The notes beneath the pieces were generated by a model. The model searched no databases, was not told where the DNA came from, and saw only the letters and a list, made by a program, of their open reading frames with translations. Of a DNA stretch of 64,000 bases, positions 9,838 to 18,123 are shown one piece after another. The stretch is from Lapillicoccus jejuensis (GTDB taxonomy: Bacteria > Actinomycetota > Actinomycetes > Actinomycetales > Dermatophilaceae). A program made the translations under genes and the position numbers. The DNA is taken from positions 2,542,001 to 2,606,000 of the forward strand of contig NZ_VFMN01000001.1 in NCBI RefSeq assembly GCF_006715055.1, given 5' to 3'. The first letter of the stretch is position 1; each line of letters begins with the position of its first letter.

Positions 9838-10509
9838 GTGCTGCTCCTGGCCCTCGACACCTCGACGACGGCGATCACCGTGGCCCTGCACGACGGGTCG
9901 ACGGTGCTCGCCGAGGCGACCACCCTCGACGCCCGCGGGCACGCCGAGCACCTCGCGCCCGGCGTGCAGCGCGTGCTCGCGCAGGCCGGCGCCGTCCCCG
10001 CCGACGTCACCGACGTCGCCGTCGGGCTCGGCCCGGGCCCGTTCACCGGGCTGCGCGTCGGGATCGTCACGGGGCGGACCCTCGCGCTCGCCGTCGGCGC
10101 GCGGGTGCACGGCGTCGGCAGCCTCGACGCGCTCGCCGCGCAGGCGGTCGCCGACGGGCTCGTCGGTGGTGGTGCGCTGCTGGTGGCCACGGACGCGCGG
10201 CGCAAGGAGGTCTACTGGGCGGCGTACGACGTCGTGCCCGGGCGCCCCGGCGGGGTGGAGCGCCGCGGCGAGCCGGCCGTGGGCCGGGCCGCCGACCTGC
10301 CGGACGACGTCCGGTCGCTGCCGACCGTCGGGCGCGGGCCGGGGTTGTACCCCGACGCGCTGACCCACGGGCTGCCGCTGCTCGACGTCTCCGCCGGGGC
10401 GCTGGCCTCGCTCGTCGCCGCCCGGCTCGGCGCCGGCGAGGTCGTCGACGAGCAGGAGGCGCTCTACCTGCGTCGGCCCGACGCGGTGCCGTCGGCCGCG
10501 CGGCCGTGA
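9838..10509 (+). CDS. tsaB: tRNA t6A biosynthesis protein TsaB
   Basis: TsaB is the ASKHA-fold partner of TsaD in the t6A machinery. LLALDTSTTAITVAL is the N-terminal phosphate motif, with HAEHLAPGVQ and VGLGPGPFTGLRVG following. The 223 residues match the family. Start GTG 9838: TAGCCT at 9825-9830 ends 7 nt before it, again a leaderless arrangement. The end overlaps rimI by 4 bp. The cluster is syntenic with the mycobacterial tsaE-tsaB-rimI-tsaD order. Confidence 0.94.
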   Translation: MLLLALDTSTTAITVALHDGSTVLAEATTLDARGHAEHLAPGVQRVLAQAGAVPADVTDVAVGLGPGPFTGLRVGIVTGRTLALAVGARVHGVGSLDALAAQAVADGLVGGGALLVATDARRKEVYWAAYDVVPGRPGGVERRGEPAVGRAADLPDDVRSLPTVGRGPGLYPDALTHGLPLLDVSAGALASLVAARLGAGEVVDEQEALYLRRPDAVPSAARP

Positions 10510-11039
10510 GCGGGTCGACGGGCGCGGTGGCGGAGGTCCCCTCGCGCGAGCGGGACGGGCGGGGCGTCGTACGGGCGCTGCGGTCCGTCGCCTGGCCGGA
10601 CCTCGCGCGGCTGGCCGAGCTCGACGCCGAGCTGTTCGCGGACGACGCGTGGTCGGAGGCGACGTGGTGGGCCGAGCTCGCGGGGCGGCCGCGGCGCGAC
10701 TACGTCGTCGCGGTGGACGCGTCCGGCGAGGTGCTGGGCTACGCGGGGGTCGACCTGGCGGGGGAGGTGGCCGACGTCATGACCGTCGCGGTCGTGCCCG
10801 CCGCGCGCGGGACCGGGCTCGGCGACCGGCTCGTGGGCTGGCTCGTCGCGCGGGCCGAGGAGAGCGGTGCCGAGGCGCTGCTGCTCGAGGTGCGGGCCGA
10901 CAACGCGCCCGCCCGGCGGCTCTACGCGCGGCACGGGTTCGCCGAGCTGTCGGTGCGCCGGCGCTACTACCAGCCGGGCGACGTCGACGCCGTCATCATG
11001 CGGAAGCTGTTGTCGCAGAAGGGAACTGATCGTGGCTGA
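10506..11039 (+). CDS. rimI: Ribosomal-protein-alanine N-acetyltransferase
   Basis: A GNAT acetyltransferase; RimI acetylates the N-terminal alanine of ribosomal protein S18 and in actinobacteria may have wider targets. The GNAT core is visible: [19 protein letters not shown] (motif A, acetyl-CoA loop), [20 protein letters not shown] (motif B), then RRRYY, a typical RimI sequence. The length of 177 residues includes an N-terminal extension of about 25. It overlaps tsaB by 4 bp and tsaD by 8 bp. Confidence 0.9.
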   Translation: MSGSTGAVAEVPSRERDGRGVVRALRSVAWPDLARLAELDAELFADDAWSEATWWAELAGRPRRDYVVAVDASGEVLGYAGVDLAGEVADVMTVAVVPAARGTGLGDRLVGWLVARAEESGAEALLLEVRADNAPARRLYARHGFAELSVRRRYYQPGDVDAVIMRKLLSQKGTDRG

Positions 11040-12078
11040 CGAACCGCTGGTCCTCGGGATCGAGACCTCGTGCGACGAGACCGGCGTCGGGATCGTGCGC
11101 GGGTCGACGCTGCTCGTCGACGCCGTCGCGAGCAGCGTCGACGAGCACGCGCGCTTCGGCGGCGTCGTCCCGGAGGTCGCCAGCCGGGCGCACCTCGAGG
11201 CGATGGTGCCGACGGTCGAGCGGGCCTGCCGCGACGCCGGGGTGCGGCTCGCCGACCTCGACGCGATCGCCGTCACCTCCGGGCCGGGGCTCGCCGGCGC
11301 GCTCGTCGTCGGGGTCGCCGCCGCGAAGGCGCTCGCCGTGGGGCTGGGGAAGCCGCTGTACGGCGTCAACCACCTCGCCTCCCACGTCGCCGTCGACGTC
11401 GTCGAGCACGGGCCGCTGCCCGAGCCGACGATGGCGCTGCTCGTGTCCGGCGGGCACTCCAGCCTGCTCGTCGTCCCCGACGTCACCGCCGACGTGCGCC
11501 CGCTGGGGTCGACCATCGACGACGCGGCGGGGGAGGCCTTCGACAAGGTGGCCCGGCTGCTGGGGTTGCCGTTCCCCGGCGGGCCGCACGTCGACCGCGC
11601 GGCGCGCGAGGGCGACAAGGTGGCCATCGACTTCCCGCGCGGGCTGACGTCCGGCAAGGACCTGCAGCGGCACGAGTTCGACTTCTCGTTCTCCGGGCTG
11701 AAGACGGCGGTCTCGCGGTGGGTCCGGGCCCGCGAGGAGGCGGGCGAGCCGGTGCCGGTGCCGGACGTCGCCGCGTCCTTCCAGGAGGCCGTCGTCGACG
11801 TGCTCACCCGCAAGGCCGTCCGGGCGTGCGCCGACCAGGGCGTCGACGACCTGCTCATCGGTGGTGGCGTCGCGGCGAACTCGCGACTGCGGGCGCTCGC
11901 GCAGGAGCGCTGCGACGCGGCCGGCATCCGGCTGCGGGTGCCCCGGCCGGGCCTGTGCACCGACAACGGCGCGATGGTCGCCGCGCTCGGTGCGCTCATG
12001 GTCGAGCGGGGTCGGGAGCCGTCGGGGCTCGACCTGCCCGCCGACAGCTCGATGCCGGTGCAGCTGGTCCAGGCCTGA
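11032..12078 (+). CDS. tsaD: tRNA N6-adenosine threonylcarbamoyltransferase
   Basis: TsaD is the catalytic subunit that transfers the threonylcarbamoyl group to tRNA A37. [13 protein letters not shown] opens the ASKHA fold. NHLASH supplies the metal-binding HxxxH, and [28 protein letters not shown] and [11 protein letters not shown] follow. The length is 348 residues. The start GTG 11032 lies after an AAGGGA-like ribosome site and inside the last codons of rimI. It ends the run; an array of three palindromic repeats follows. Confidence 0.96.
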   Translation: MADEPLVLGIETSCDETGVGIVRGSTLLVDAVASSVDEHARFGGVVPEVASRAHLEAMVPTVERACRDAGVRLADLDAIAVTSGPGLAGALVVGVAAAKALAVGLGKPLYGVNHLASHVAVDVVEHGPLPEPTMALLVSGGHSSLLVVPDVTADVRPLGSTIDDAAGEAFDKVARLLGLPFPGGPHVDRAAREGDKVAIDFPRGLTSGKDLQRHEFDFSFSGLKTAVSRWVRAREEAGEPVPVPDVAASFQEAVVDVLTRKAVRACADQGVDDLLIGGGVAANSRLRALAQERCDAAGIRLRVPRPGLCTDNGAMVAALGALMVERGREPSGLDLPADSSMPVQLVQA

Positions 12079-12090
12079 CATCGGCGCGCC

Positions 12091-12237
12091 GGGCGGGTTG
12101 CTGGAACCCATCAATTGATGGACTTCAGCAGCGCGTGGGCGGGGCGGGTTGCTGGAACCCATCAATTGATGGATCTCAGCAGCGCGTGGGCGGGGCGGGT
12201 TGCTGGAACCCATCAATTGATGGACTTCAGCAGCGCG
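12091..12237. repeat. Three tandem 51-bp palindromic repeats between convergent tsaD and GH3 gene
   Basis: Units begin at 12091, 12142 and 12193, exactly 51 bp apart; the last unit is cut at about 45 bp. Copies are identical except for a small change in unit 2 (GGATCTCAG for GGACTTCAG). Each has a perfect 14-bp dyad CCATCAATTGATGG flanked by imperfect arms (TGCTGGAA and TTCAGCA), so each can form a hairpin. The array fills the gap between the convergent stop codons at 12078 and 12241. A role as a multi-hairpin terminator or RNA-processing site is inferred; no U-tract is present. Confidence 0.9.
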
Positions 12238-12240
12238 CCG

Positions 12241-13542
12241 TCACCCGCAGGGCAGCAGCCCCATCCCCTGCTTGAGCGCGAGGACCCGACCGACCGAGGC
12301 GTCGACCTTGGCCGCGAAGGCGGGGTCGGCGGCGTACCGGGCCTGCATCGACGCGGCCATCGCCTGCGCGGCGGACAGGCTGGCCGAGAGCACGATGTCG
12401 CCGCCGGCGTCGACGAAGCGGACCGCGCGGTCACCGGCCGGCACGGACGCCACCGCCGCGGCGACCCCGACGTCGTCGGTGACGACGACGCCGCCGTACC
12501 CCAGCCGTCCCCGCAGCAGGTCGGTGACGACCGTGCGCGAGAAGACCGCGGGCTGGGAGCCGTCGATCCGGGCGTACGTCGCGCTCGACACCATGACGAG
12601 CTGCGCGCCCGCCGCCACCCCTGTCACGAACGGCTGCAGGTACGCGTCCGTCGCCGTCGTCTGGGTGTCGGTCGTCCCGGCGCTCGAGGTGTCGGTGTTG
12701 GCGGTGATCCGGCCGAGCCCGGGGAAGTGCTTGACCGTCGCGACGACCCCGGCCGAGCGCAGACCCGTGACGAAGGCCTGCACCCCGCGGGCGACGGTCG
12801 TGGGGTCCGAACCGAACTGGCGGTCGTAGCGTCCGATCGGGCCGTTGCCGCGACCGAGGGCGGCGGGCACGGTGTCGGCGACCGGGGCGAGGTCGACGTT
12901 GACGCCGGCGGCCTTGAGCTGGCGGCCGATGGTGGCGCCGTACGACGTCGTGGCCGCCGCCCCCTGCGCGCCCATCGAGAGCGCGCTCGGGACCGCGGTG
13001 AAACCGGGCGGGCGCAGCTGGAGGACCTGCCCGCCCTCCTGGTCGGCGGCGACGAGCAGGCCGATGTCGGCGGTGCCCTGCGGGCCGGTCCGGCCCTGCA
13101 CGTGCTGCGACGCGGCGGCGACGGTGCCCGAGCCGTCCCAGCCGCCGAGGTAGACGACGCCGCCGAGGTGCAGCGAGGTGATCGCGGCGTCCAGCGAGCG
13201 CTCGCCGTCACCCGAGAGCAGCCCGACCATGAGCAGCTGGCCGACCTTCTGGGGGACGGTGAGCCCGGCGGCGGCCCGGGTCGCGCAGCTGGCCGCGGCG
13301 GTGGAGGTGGGTGGGCGCGAGGTCGTGGGGGACGTCGTACGGGAGGTGGACGAGGGCGACGTCGTCGTGGACGAGGACCCCGACGAGGACCCCGACGAGG
13401 ACCCCGACGAGGACCCCGACGAGGACGAGCCGGCCACCGAGGTCGTCGGCGCGGCGGTCCCACCGCCGGTGCAGGCGCTCGCCGTGAGGGCGACCACCGC
13501 CACGAGGCCGGCCAGGCGTGCGGTCGGTAGCGTCCTGCCCAT
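12241..13542 (-). CDS. GH3 family (NagZ/LpqI-like) lipoprotein
   Basis: A predicted surface-anchored family 3 glycoside hydrolase, 433 residues. The ATG at 13542 gives a lipoprotein signal (MGRTLPTARL, hydrophobic core, TASAC). A Ser/Gly/Thr linker of about 40 residues follows, encoded partly by four 12-bp tandem repeats at about 13373-13430. The GH3 domain shows AADQEGGQVLQL, VKHFPGLGR and GVVVTDDVG, whose Asp is in the nucleophile position. Typical NagZ enzymes carry an Asp-His acid/base pair after KHFPGHG; here the stretch reads NTDTSSAG, so the His is not seen. Cell-wall muropeptide processing is likely but activity is uncertain. The start codon overlaps that of the divergent gene. Confidence 0.85.
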   Translation of the reverse strand: MGRTLPTARLAGLVAVVALTASACTGGGTAAPTTSVAGSSSSGSSSGSSSGSSSGSSSTTTSPSSTSRTTSPTTSRPPTSTAAASCATRAAAGLTVPQKVGQLLMVGLLSGDGERSLDAAITSLHLGGVVYLGGWDGSGTVAAASQHVQGRTGPQGTADIGLLVAADQEGGQVLQLRPPGFTAVPSALSMGAQGAAATTSYGATIGRQLKAAGVNVDLAPVADTVPAALGRGNGPIGRYDRQFGSDPTTVARGVQAFVTGLRSAGVVATVKHFPGLGRITANTDTSSAGTTDTQTTATDAYLQPFVTGVAAGAQLVMVSSATYARIDGSQPAVFSRTVVTDLLRGRLGYGGVVVTDDVGVAAAVASVPAGDRAVRFVDAGGDIVLSASLSAAQAMAASMQARYAADPAFAAKVDASVGRVLALKQGMGLLPCG

Positions 13543-13556
13543 GGGTCCCGACGCTA
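13528..13556. promoter_or_regulatory. Head-to-head leaderless promoters with overlapping start codons
   Basis: On the plus strand TAGCGT (13528-13533) lies 7 nt before ATG 13541. On the minus strand the same hexamer TAGCGT (13556-13551) lies 8 nt before ATG 13542. The two start codons share one palindromic CATG (13540-13543). Each -10 box lies inside the other gene's coding sequence. Neither gene has room for a Shine-Dalgarno outside the opposite coding region, so both are inferred to be leaderless. Confidence 0.7.
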
Positions 13557-15451
13557 ACCCGACGAGCCCGCCGCAGCCGGGGCGGCCCGCCGTACGGCGC
13601 CGGGTGGTCCTCGACGTCGACACCGGCGTCGACGACGCGTGCGCGCTGCTGCTGGCCGCCCTGCACCCGGGGCTGGACCTCGTCGCCGTCACCTGCGTGG
13701 GCGGCAACGCCGACGTCGACCAGGTCGTCGCCAACACGCTGCTCGTCCTCGAGGTGGGCGGTCGCGACGACGTGCCGGTCGCGCGCGGGGCGGCCCGACC
13801 GCTGCTCGAGGCGCCGGTGCACGCGCGGCACGTCCACGGTGAGGACGGGATGGCCGACCTCGGGTGGGCCCCGTCGACGCGGGCAGCCGACCCCCGCCAC
13901 GCCGTCGAGCTGCTGCGCGACGTGCTGCTCGACGCGGCGCGGCCGGGTCCGGACGGCGAGGACCGGCGGGTCACGCTCGTGCCGCTCGCGCCGCTGACCA
14001 ACGTCGCTCTGCTGCTCCGCACCCACCCGGAGGCGGCGGCCGGGCTGCGCGAGATCGTCCTCATGGGCGGCGCCGCGGACGTCGGCAACGCGACGGCGTC
14101 GGCGGAGTTCAACGTGTTCCACGACCCGGAGGCGGCCGCGCTCGTGCTCGACGCGGCGACCGACCTCGGGGTGCCGGTGACGATGTGGGGGCTCGACGTC
14201 TTCTACGGCGCCCGGGTGACGCGCGAGCAGGCGGAGGAGCTCGTCGCGGCCGGCGGGCGCGGGCCGGCCGAGCTCGCCGGTCGGCTGGTGCTGCACCAGT
14301 GCGACCGGTTCGCCGCCGACGACGCGACCATCGGCGACGCCGGGGCGGTCTGCGCCGTGGTCGACCCCGACGGCTACCGCAGCGAGCGCCGGCCGGTGCG
14401 GGTCGAGCTGACCGGGGCCTGGACCCGCGGGCGGACGATCGTCGACCGCCGCCCCTGGGACGGCGACGTCTCGCACGACCCGCACGGTCTGGCGCCCGCC
14501 CGCGTCGACGTCGCCCTCGAGGTGCTGGGGTCGCGGTACGCCCGGCTCTGGGTCGACACCGTCTCCGGGGCGACCGAGCCGGGCGACCCGAATCGGATTC
14601 GGGGCACTCGGCTCGGGTCCGGACGCGAGCCGAGCGCCCCGAACCCGATTCGCCGGGGTCGGGTCGGCCGGGTCGTCGTGGTCGGGGCGCCGGCGGCCGA
14701 GGTCACCGTGGTCGTCGACGACGCCCCGGGGGCGGGGGAGACCGTCACCGGCAACATGGTCCGGCGCTCGGTCGGTGGCCGCGGGCCGGCCCACGCGCGA
14801 GCGGCGGCCGCGGCGGGGGCCGGCGTCACGTTCGTCGGTCGGGTCGGCGACGACGCCGACGGTCGCGCCGTGGCGCAGGCCCTGCGGGAGGACGGGGTGG
14901 GGCTCGCGCTCGCCGTCGACCCCGCACGGTCCACGGCGACCCGGCTCGTCACGCAGGACGCCGACCTCGCCCAACGGGTCGTCGAGGTCGAGGGCGCCGC
15001 GGCCGCGCTCGAGGCCGGCGACGTCACCCCGCCCGGTGGGCTCGGACCGCAGGACGTCGTCGTCGTCTCGCTCGCCGCCCCCACGAGCGCCGTCCGCGAG
15101 GCGGCGGCCCGCGCGGGGCGCGCCGGGGCGCGGCTCGTGGTGCACGCGTCGCCGTACCGGCCCCTGCCGCCCGACGTCGCGGCTGCCGCGGACCCGCTCG
15201 TCGCGGGCGAGCGCGAGGCCGCGCTCGTCGCCGAGTCCGGCGTCCTGCCGGCGTCGCTGCTCGTCACGTTCGGGGCGGCGGGCTGCGTCTGGGACGCGAG
15301 CCGGTACGACGCCCCCGGCGCCCCGCCCGACCGCCCGGAGTCCTCGCCCGAGCGCGACGACGCCTTCGTCGGCGCGCTCGCCGCCGCCCTCGCGACCGGC
15401 GCGGACCGGGACGCCGCCGTCGCCGCGGCGATGCGCGCCGCGACCGCCTAG
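13541..15451 (+). CDS. Nucleoside hydrolase fused to a PfkB-type (ribokinase-like) domain
   Basis: The 636-residue protein has two domains. Residues about 16-345 are an inosine/uridine-type nucleoside hydrolase: VVLDVDTGVDDAC is the Ca-binding N-terminus, with LAPLTNVALL and AEFNVFHDPEAA following. Residues about 376-636 are a PfkB fold: GGRGPAHARAAAAAG matches the GGKGANQA motif, then HASPYRPLP and VTFGAAGCVWD. The PfkB end reads SPERDDAFVGAL, so the catalytic Asp remains but the GAG anion hole is replaced, and the usual NxxE is GEREA. The roughly 22-residue linker (about 350-371) is encoded by a copy of the 64-bp palindromic element. Ribose release followed by phosphorylation would be logical, but the kinase half may be degenerate. 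Start ATG 13541. Confidence 0.88.
   Translation: MGPDANPTSPPQPGRPAVRRRVVLDVDTGVDDACALLLAALHPGLDLVAVTCVGGNADVDQVVANTLLVLEVGGRDDVPVARGAARPLLEAPVHARHVHGEDGMADLGWAPSTRAADPRHAVELLRDVLLDAARPGPDGEDRRVTLVPLAPLTNVALLLRTHPEAAAGLREIVLMGGAADVGNATASAEFNVFHDPEAAALVLDAATDLGVPVTMWGLDVFYGARVTREQAEELVAAGGRGPAELAGRLVLHQCDRFAADDATIGDAGAVCAVVDPDGYRSERRPVRVELTGAWTRGRTIVDRRPWDGDVSHDPHGLAPARVDVALEVLGSRYARLWVDTVSGATEPGDPNRIRGTRLGSGREPSAPNPIRRGRVGRVVVVGAPAAEVTVVVDDAPGAGETVTGNMVRRSVGGRGPAHARAAAAAGAGVTFVGRVGDDADGRAVAQALREDGVGLALAVDPARSTATRLVTQDADLAQRVVEVEGAAAALEAGDVTPPGGLGPQDVVVVSLAAPTSAVREAAARAGRAGARLVVHASPYRPLPPDVAAAADPLVAGEREAALVAESGVLPASLLVTFGAAGCVWDASRYDAPGAPPDRPESSPERDDAFVGALAAALATGADRDAAVAAAMRAATA
14589..14652. 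repeat. 64-bp palindromic element, copy 1 (inside a coding sequence)
   Basis: Begins CGAATCGGATTCG and ends CGAACCCGATTCG, with inner arms ACTCGGCTCGGGTC and GCGAGCCGAGCG. It is the same length as the four intergenic copies, and is translated in frame (NRIRGTRLGSGREPS) as the linker of the nucleoside hydrolase-PfkB fusion. It has more arm mismatches than the intergenic copies, which fits relaxed palindrome selection inside a gene. Confidence 0.93.
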
Positions 15452-15509
15452 CGTCCGAGGTGGCGGCGGTCCCGACGGCCGAGCTCTCGGACGCAGCGGT
15501 GAGGTCGCG

Positions 15510-16745
15510 TCAGGCCGGGCGCACCAGGACGGCGTACGGCGTCCCCGTGAGACGGGTGACGACCAGCGTCCCCTCGGTGCCGCGGCCGCCCTCGGGCAGC
15601 CGCAGCTGGCGGCGCACGCCGTCGGCGTCGAGCGGGACGCCGCGGGTCTTGGCGGTGAGCCGCTCGACCCCGTGGTCGCGCAGCCGGGCGCGGACGGCCT
15701 TGACGTTCCAGGGGAGGGCGTCGAGGACGGCGTACCGCTGCGCCCACGGCACGTCCACGGCCGCCGACCCCGTGACGAAGCCGACGTCGCCGTCGAGCTC
15801 GCGGCCGTCGACCCGGTGGGCGAGCGCGCCGGTGAGGCCGGCGCGGGTGACCGCGCGGTCCGGCTCGTAGAGCCACGGGCCGAGGCCGGCCGGGTCGGTG
15901 AGCGGGGCCGGCGCGCCCACCGCGTCGGCCTCGCCGAGCTGGACCGGCGGGCGCCCAGGTCTCAGGACGAGCGCGGTGCGGCCACGTACCCGGGCCAGAG
16001 GCCCCCACCACACCGCGCACTCGACGACCTCGCCGGCCCAAGACGTCCACTGCGCCTCGGTGCCGGGCGGGACCGCCGAGTGCGGCATCGCGGGGGAGAG
16101 CTTGACCCCGGTGGCGCGGACGCGCGTCGCCAGCGCCTGCACCTCCTGCCAGGTCGGCTGCATCCGGTCGAGCGAGAAGACCCGGCGGGTGCGGCCGGTC
16201 GCGTCCGCGTGACCGGGCGTCCGACGCGCCGGGTCGAGCCACACCCCGGTGTGCTCGGCGGCGTCGCCGACCGGGAGCAGGACGTCCTCGAGCCGGCCGG
16301 GGGTGACGCTCGCGTCGGGCCAGTGCCGCAGGTTGACCCCGGCGACGACGGCGGTGACGTCGTCGAGCTCGACGGCGCGGACGGCGAGGTCGAGCCCGGC
16401 GAAGGCCATCGCGTCGGCGCCGATGCCGCAGCCGAGGTCGAAGACGGTCGCCACGCCGGCCTCGAGGTAGCGGGCGGCGTGGTGGGCGGCGACCTCGAGC
16501 CGGGTCGCCTGCTCGAGGCCGTCCGGGGTGAAGAGCATCTCCGCGGCGAAGTCGCCGAACTTGCCCGCGCCCTTGGCCCGCAGCCTCGACTGGGTCAGCG
16601 CGGCGGAGACGAGGGCCGGGTCGAACCCGGCGTCGCGCAGCCGCGCCTGGAGGCGGAGCTCACCCGCGGCGTCGTACGGCGGCAGGGACTGGAGCAGGCC
16701 CCATCCCTCGCCGCCCACGAGGAGGCTGATCGAGGCGAGGTCCAC
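15510..16745 (-). CDS. Class I SAM-dependent methyltransferase with THUMP-like C-terminus
   Basis: A 411-residue predicted RNA-type methyltransferase, substrate unknown. The SAM-binding motif is [19 protein letters not shown], followed by AVELDD as the acidic motif. The N-terminal helices ([16 protein letters not shown]) and the C-terminal region ending [10 protein letters not shown] resemble the actinobacterial THUMP_like family. Start GTG 16745 is preceded by GGGAGG with 8 nt spacing. The frame stays open to 16814, but that extension is the translated 79-bp palindromic repeat and is rejected. Confidence 0.82.
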   Translation of the reverse strand: MDLASISLLVGGEGWGLLQSLPPYDAAGELRLQARLRDAGFDPALVSAALTQSRLRAKGAGKFGDFAAEMLFTPDGLEQATRLEVAAHHAARYLEAGVATVFDLGCGIGADAMAFAGLDLAVRAVELDDVTAVVAGVNLRHWPDASVTPGRLEDVLLPVGDAAEHTGVWLDPARRTPGHADATGRTRRVFSLDRMQPTWQEVQALATRVRATGVKLSPAMPHSAVPPGTEAQWTSWAGEVVECAVWWGPLARVRGRTALVLRPGRPPVQLGEADAVGAPAPLTDPAGLGPWLYEPDRAVTRAGLTGALAHRVDGRELDGDVGFVTGSAAVDVPWAQRYAVLDALPWNVKAVRARLRDHGVERLTAKTRGVPLDADGVRRQLRLPEGGRGTEGTLVVTRLTGTPYAVLVRPA

Positions 16746-16771
16746 GCCGGCATCCTCCCAGACGCAGCCAG

Positions 16772-16850
16772 GGTGGACTCGACGCAGCGTCGAGCCACTT
16801 GACGTTGCGTGCACAGGGCGTCAACCGGCTGGACGCTGCGTCAAGCCGCC
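16772..16850. repeat. 79-bp palindromic element, copy A
   Basis: A long inverted repeat opening GGTGGACTCGACGCAGCGTC, centred on GTGCAC. It matches the reverse complement of the 80-bp element at 56123-56202 better than its direct sequence (CCACTTGACG arm first here, CCGGTTGACG arm first there). It lies 14 bp from a 64-bp element and 26 bp upstream of the methyltransferase GTG. Confidence 0.9.
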
Positions 16851-16864
16851 GGAGGGGACCCACC

Positions 16865-16928
16865 CGAATCGGATTCGGGCCACTCGGCTCGGGTCAGGAC
16901 CGGAGCCGAGCGGACCGAATCCGATTCG
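16865..16928. repeat. 64-bp palindromic element, copy 2
   Basis: CGAATCGGATTCG and its complement bound the element, with inner arms CTCGGCTCGGGTC and GACCGGAGCCGAG. It starts 7 bp beyond the stop codon of the minus-strand aldo/keto reductase, so on that strand it is the first structure after the gene. Together with copy A of the 79-bp element it forms a composite module. Confidence 0.93.
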
Positions 16929-16935
16929 CGGGGAC

Positions 16936-17907
16936 TCAGCGGTGGCCGGCGACCGCGTGCGGGAGGTAGCCCGCGCCCAGCTCGGCGAGCTCGTCGTCGC
17001 TCAGCTCGAGGTCGACGGCGGCGACGGCGTCGCTCAGGTGCTCCGGCTTGGTCACCCCGACGATCGGCGAGGTCACCGCGTCCTGGGCCATGACCCACGC
17101 GAGCGCGACCTGGGCCGGCGAGACCCCTCGCCGCGAGGCCACGTCGAGGACCGTCTGCACGGTCGCCGCGTCCTCGTCGCGGTAGAGCGTGCCGCCGAAC
17201 TCGTCGGTCTCGGTGCGCGAGGTCGCGGTGTCCCACGGCCGGGTCAGGCGCCCGCGGGCCAGCGGGCTCCACGGCAGGACGCCGACGCCCTGGTCGAGGC
17301 AGAGGGGCAGCATCTCGCGCTCCTCCTCGCGGTAGAGCAGGTTGTAGTGGTCCTGCATCGAGACGAACCGCGTCCACCCGGCGAGGTCGGCGGTGTACTG
17401 CGCCTTGGCGAACTGCCAGGCGTACATCGACGACGCCCCGAGGTAGCGGACCTTCCCCGACTGGACGACGTCGTGCAGCGCCTCCATCGTCTCCTCGATC
17501 GGCGTCTCGGGGTCCCAGCGGTGGATCTGGTAGAGGTCGATGTAGTCGGTGCCGAGCCGGGTCAGCGACGCGTCGACCTCGTGGAGGATCGCCTTGCGCG
17601 AGAGCCCGGCGCCGTAGGGGCCCGGCCGCATCCGGTTGAAGACCTTCGTCGCGATGACGACGTCCTCGCGCGGGGCGAGGTCCTTCAGGGCCCGGCCGGT
17701 GAACTCCTCGCTCGACCCGCCGGAGTAGGCGTTGGCGGTGTCGAAGGTCGTGATGCCGGCCTCGAGCGCCGCCTCGATGGTGGCGCGCGCGAAGGCCTCG
17801 TCCTTGACCCAGGGGTGCCCGCCGCGGGCCGGGTCGCCCCAGCTCATGCAGCCGAGGGTGACGGCGGAGACGACCAGGCCGGACTGTCCGAGACGGTGGT
17901 AGCGCAT
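16936..17907 (-). CDS. Aldo/keto reductase
   Basis: An NADPH-dependent aldehyde/ketone reductase of the AKR (YajO/Tas-like) group, 323 residues; the substrate is not predictable. [16 protein letters not shown] has the catalytic Asp and Tyr, [11 protein letters not shown] the Lys, and [19 protein letters not shown] the His; [11 protein letters not shown] is the C-terminal NADP-binding segment. It is divergent from groES, separated by the CIRCE region. Confidence 0.9.
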   Translation of the reverse strand: MRYHRLGQSGLVVSAVTLGCMSWGDPARGGHPWVKDEAFARATIEAALEAGITTFDTANAYSGGSSEEFTGRALKDLAPREDVVIATKVFNRMRPGPYGAGLSRKAILHEVDASLTRLGTDYIDLYQIHRWDPETPIEETMEALHDVVQSGKVRYLGASSMYAWQFAKAQYTADLAGWTRFVSMQDHYNLLYREEEREMLPLCLDQGVGVLPWSPLARGRLTRPWDTATSRTETDEFGGTLYRDEDAATVQTVLDVASRRGVSPAQVALAWVMAQDAVTSPIVGVTKPEHLSDAVAAVDLELSDDELAELGAGYLPHAVAGHR

Positions 17908-17956
17908 GTCCGTCGCAAGCCGCCGTACGGCGTCGCTGTTCCCCCCGACCCCAGAT

Positions 17957-17983
17957 TTGGCACTCGACTTGACCGAGTGCTAA
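17957..17983 (+). promoter_or_regulatory. CIRCE operator 1 (HrcA site)
   Basis: TTGGCACTC, nine bases, GAGTGCTAA: a full match to the CIRCE inverted repeat. The loop contains TTGACC, the likely -35 element of the groES promoter (17969-17974), so HrcA binding would block polymerase access. Confidence 0.95.
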
Positions 17984-17998
17984 CCGCGCTCCTAGATT
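17969..17998 (+). promoter_or_regulatory. groESL housekeeping promoter
   Basis: TTGACC (17969-17974) and TAGATT (17993-17998) are separated by 18 nt. The -35 lies in the loop of CIRCE 1, and the expected start point near 18005 lies at the edge of CIRCE 2. Confidence 0.75.
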
Positions 17999-18007
17999 TG
18001 GCGTCGG

Positions 18008-18034
18008 TTGGCACTCTCCTGGTGGGAGTGCTAC
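18008..18034 (+). promoter_or_regulatory. CIRCE operator 2 (HrcA site)
   Basis: TTGGCACTC, nine bases, GAGTGCTAC. It lies just downstream of the predicted transcription start, so the promoter is bracketed by two HrcA sites. Confidence 0.93.
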
Positions 18035-18123
18035 TCGCCCGGGGACGCGACCCCCGCGACGGCGCAGCGCCGGGCACCCAGTCCACCCGTTTCCCAGACA
18101 TTCCCGAAGGGGAGGTCAGCACC

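Noticed and set aside
12091-12237. CRISPR-like array
   Set aside because: The period is an uninterrupted 51-bp tandem repeat with no distinct spacers and no cas genes nearby.
12115-13530. Long plus-strand frame beginning in the 51-bp repeats (MMDFSSAWAGRV...)
   Set aside because: It is antisense to the GH3 lipoprotein gene and its first part is only the repeat read in one frame; composition is not protein-like.
16746-16814. N-terminal extension of the methyltransferase ([16 protein letters not shown]...)
   Set aside because: It is the translation of the 79-bp palindromic repeat; the GTG at 16745 has a good ribosome site.
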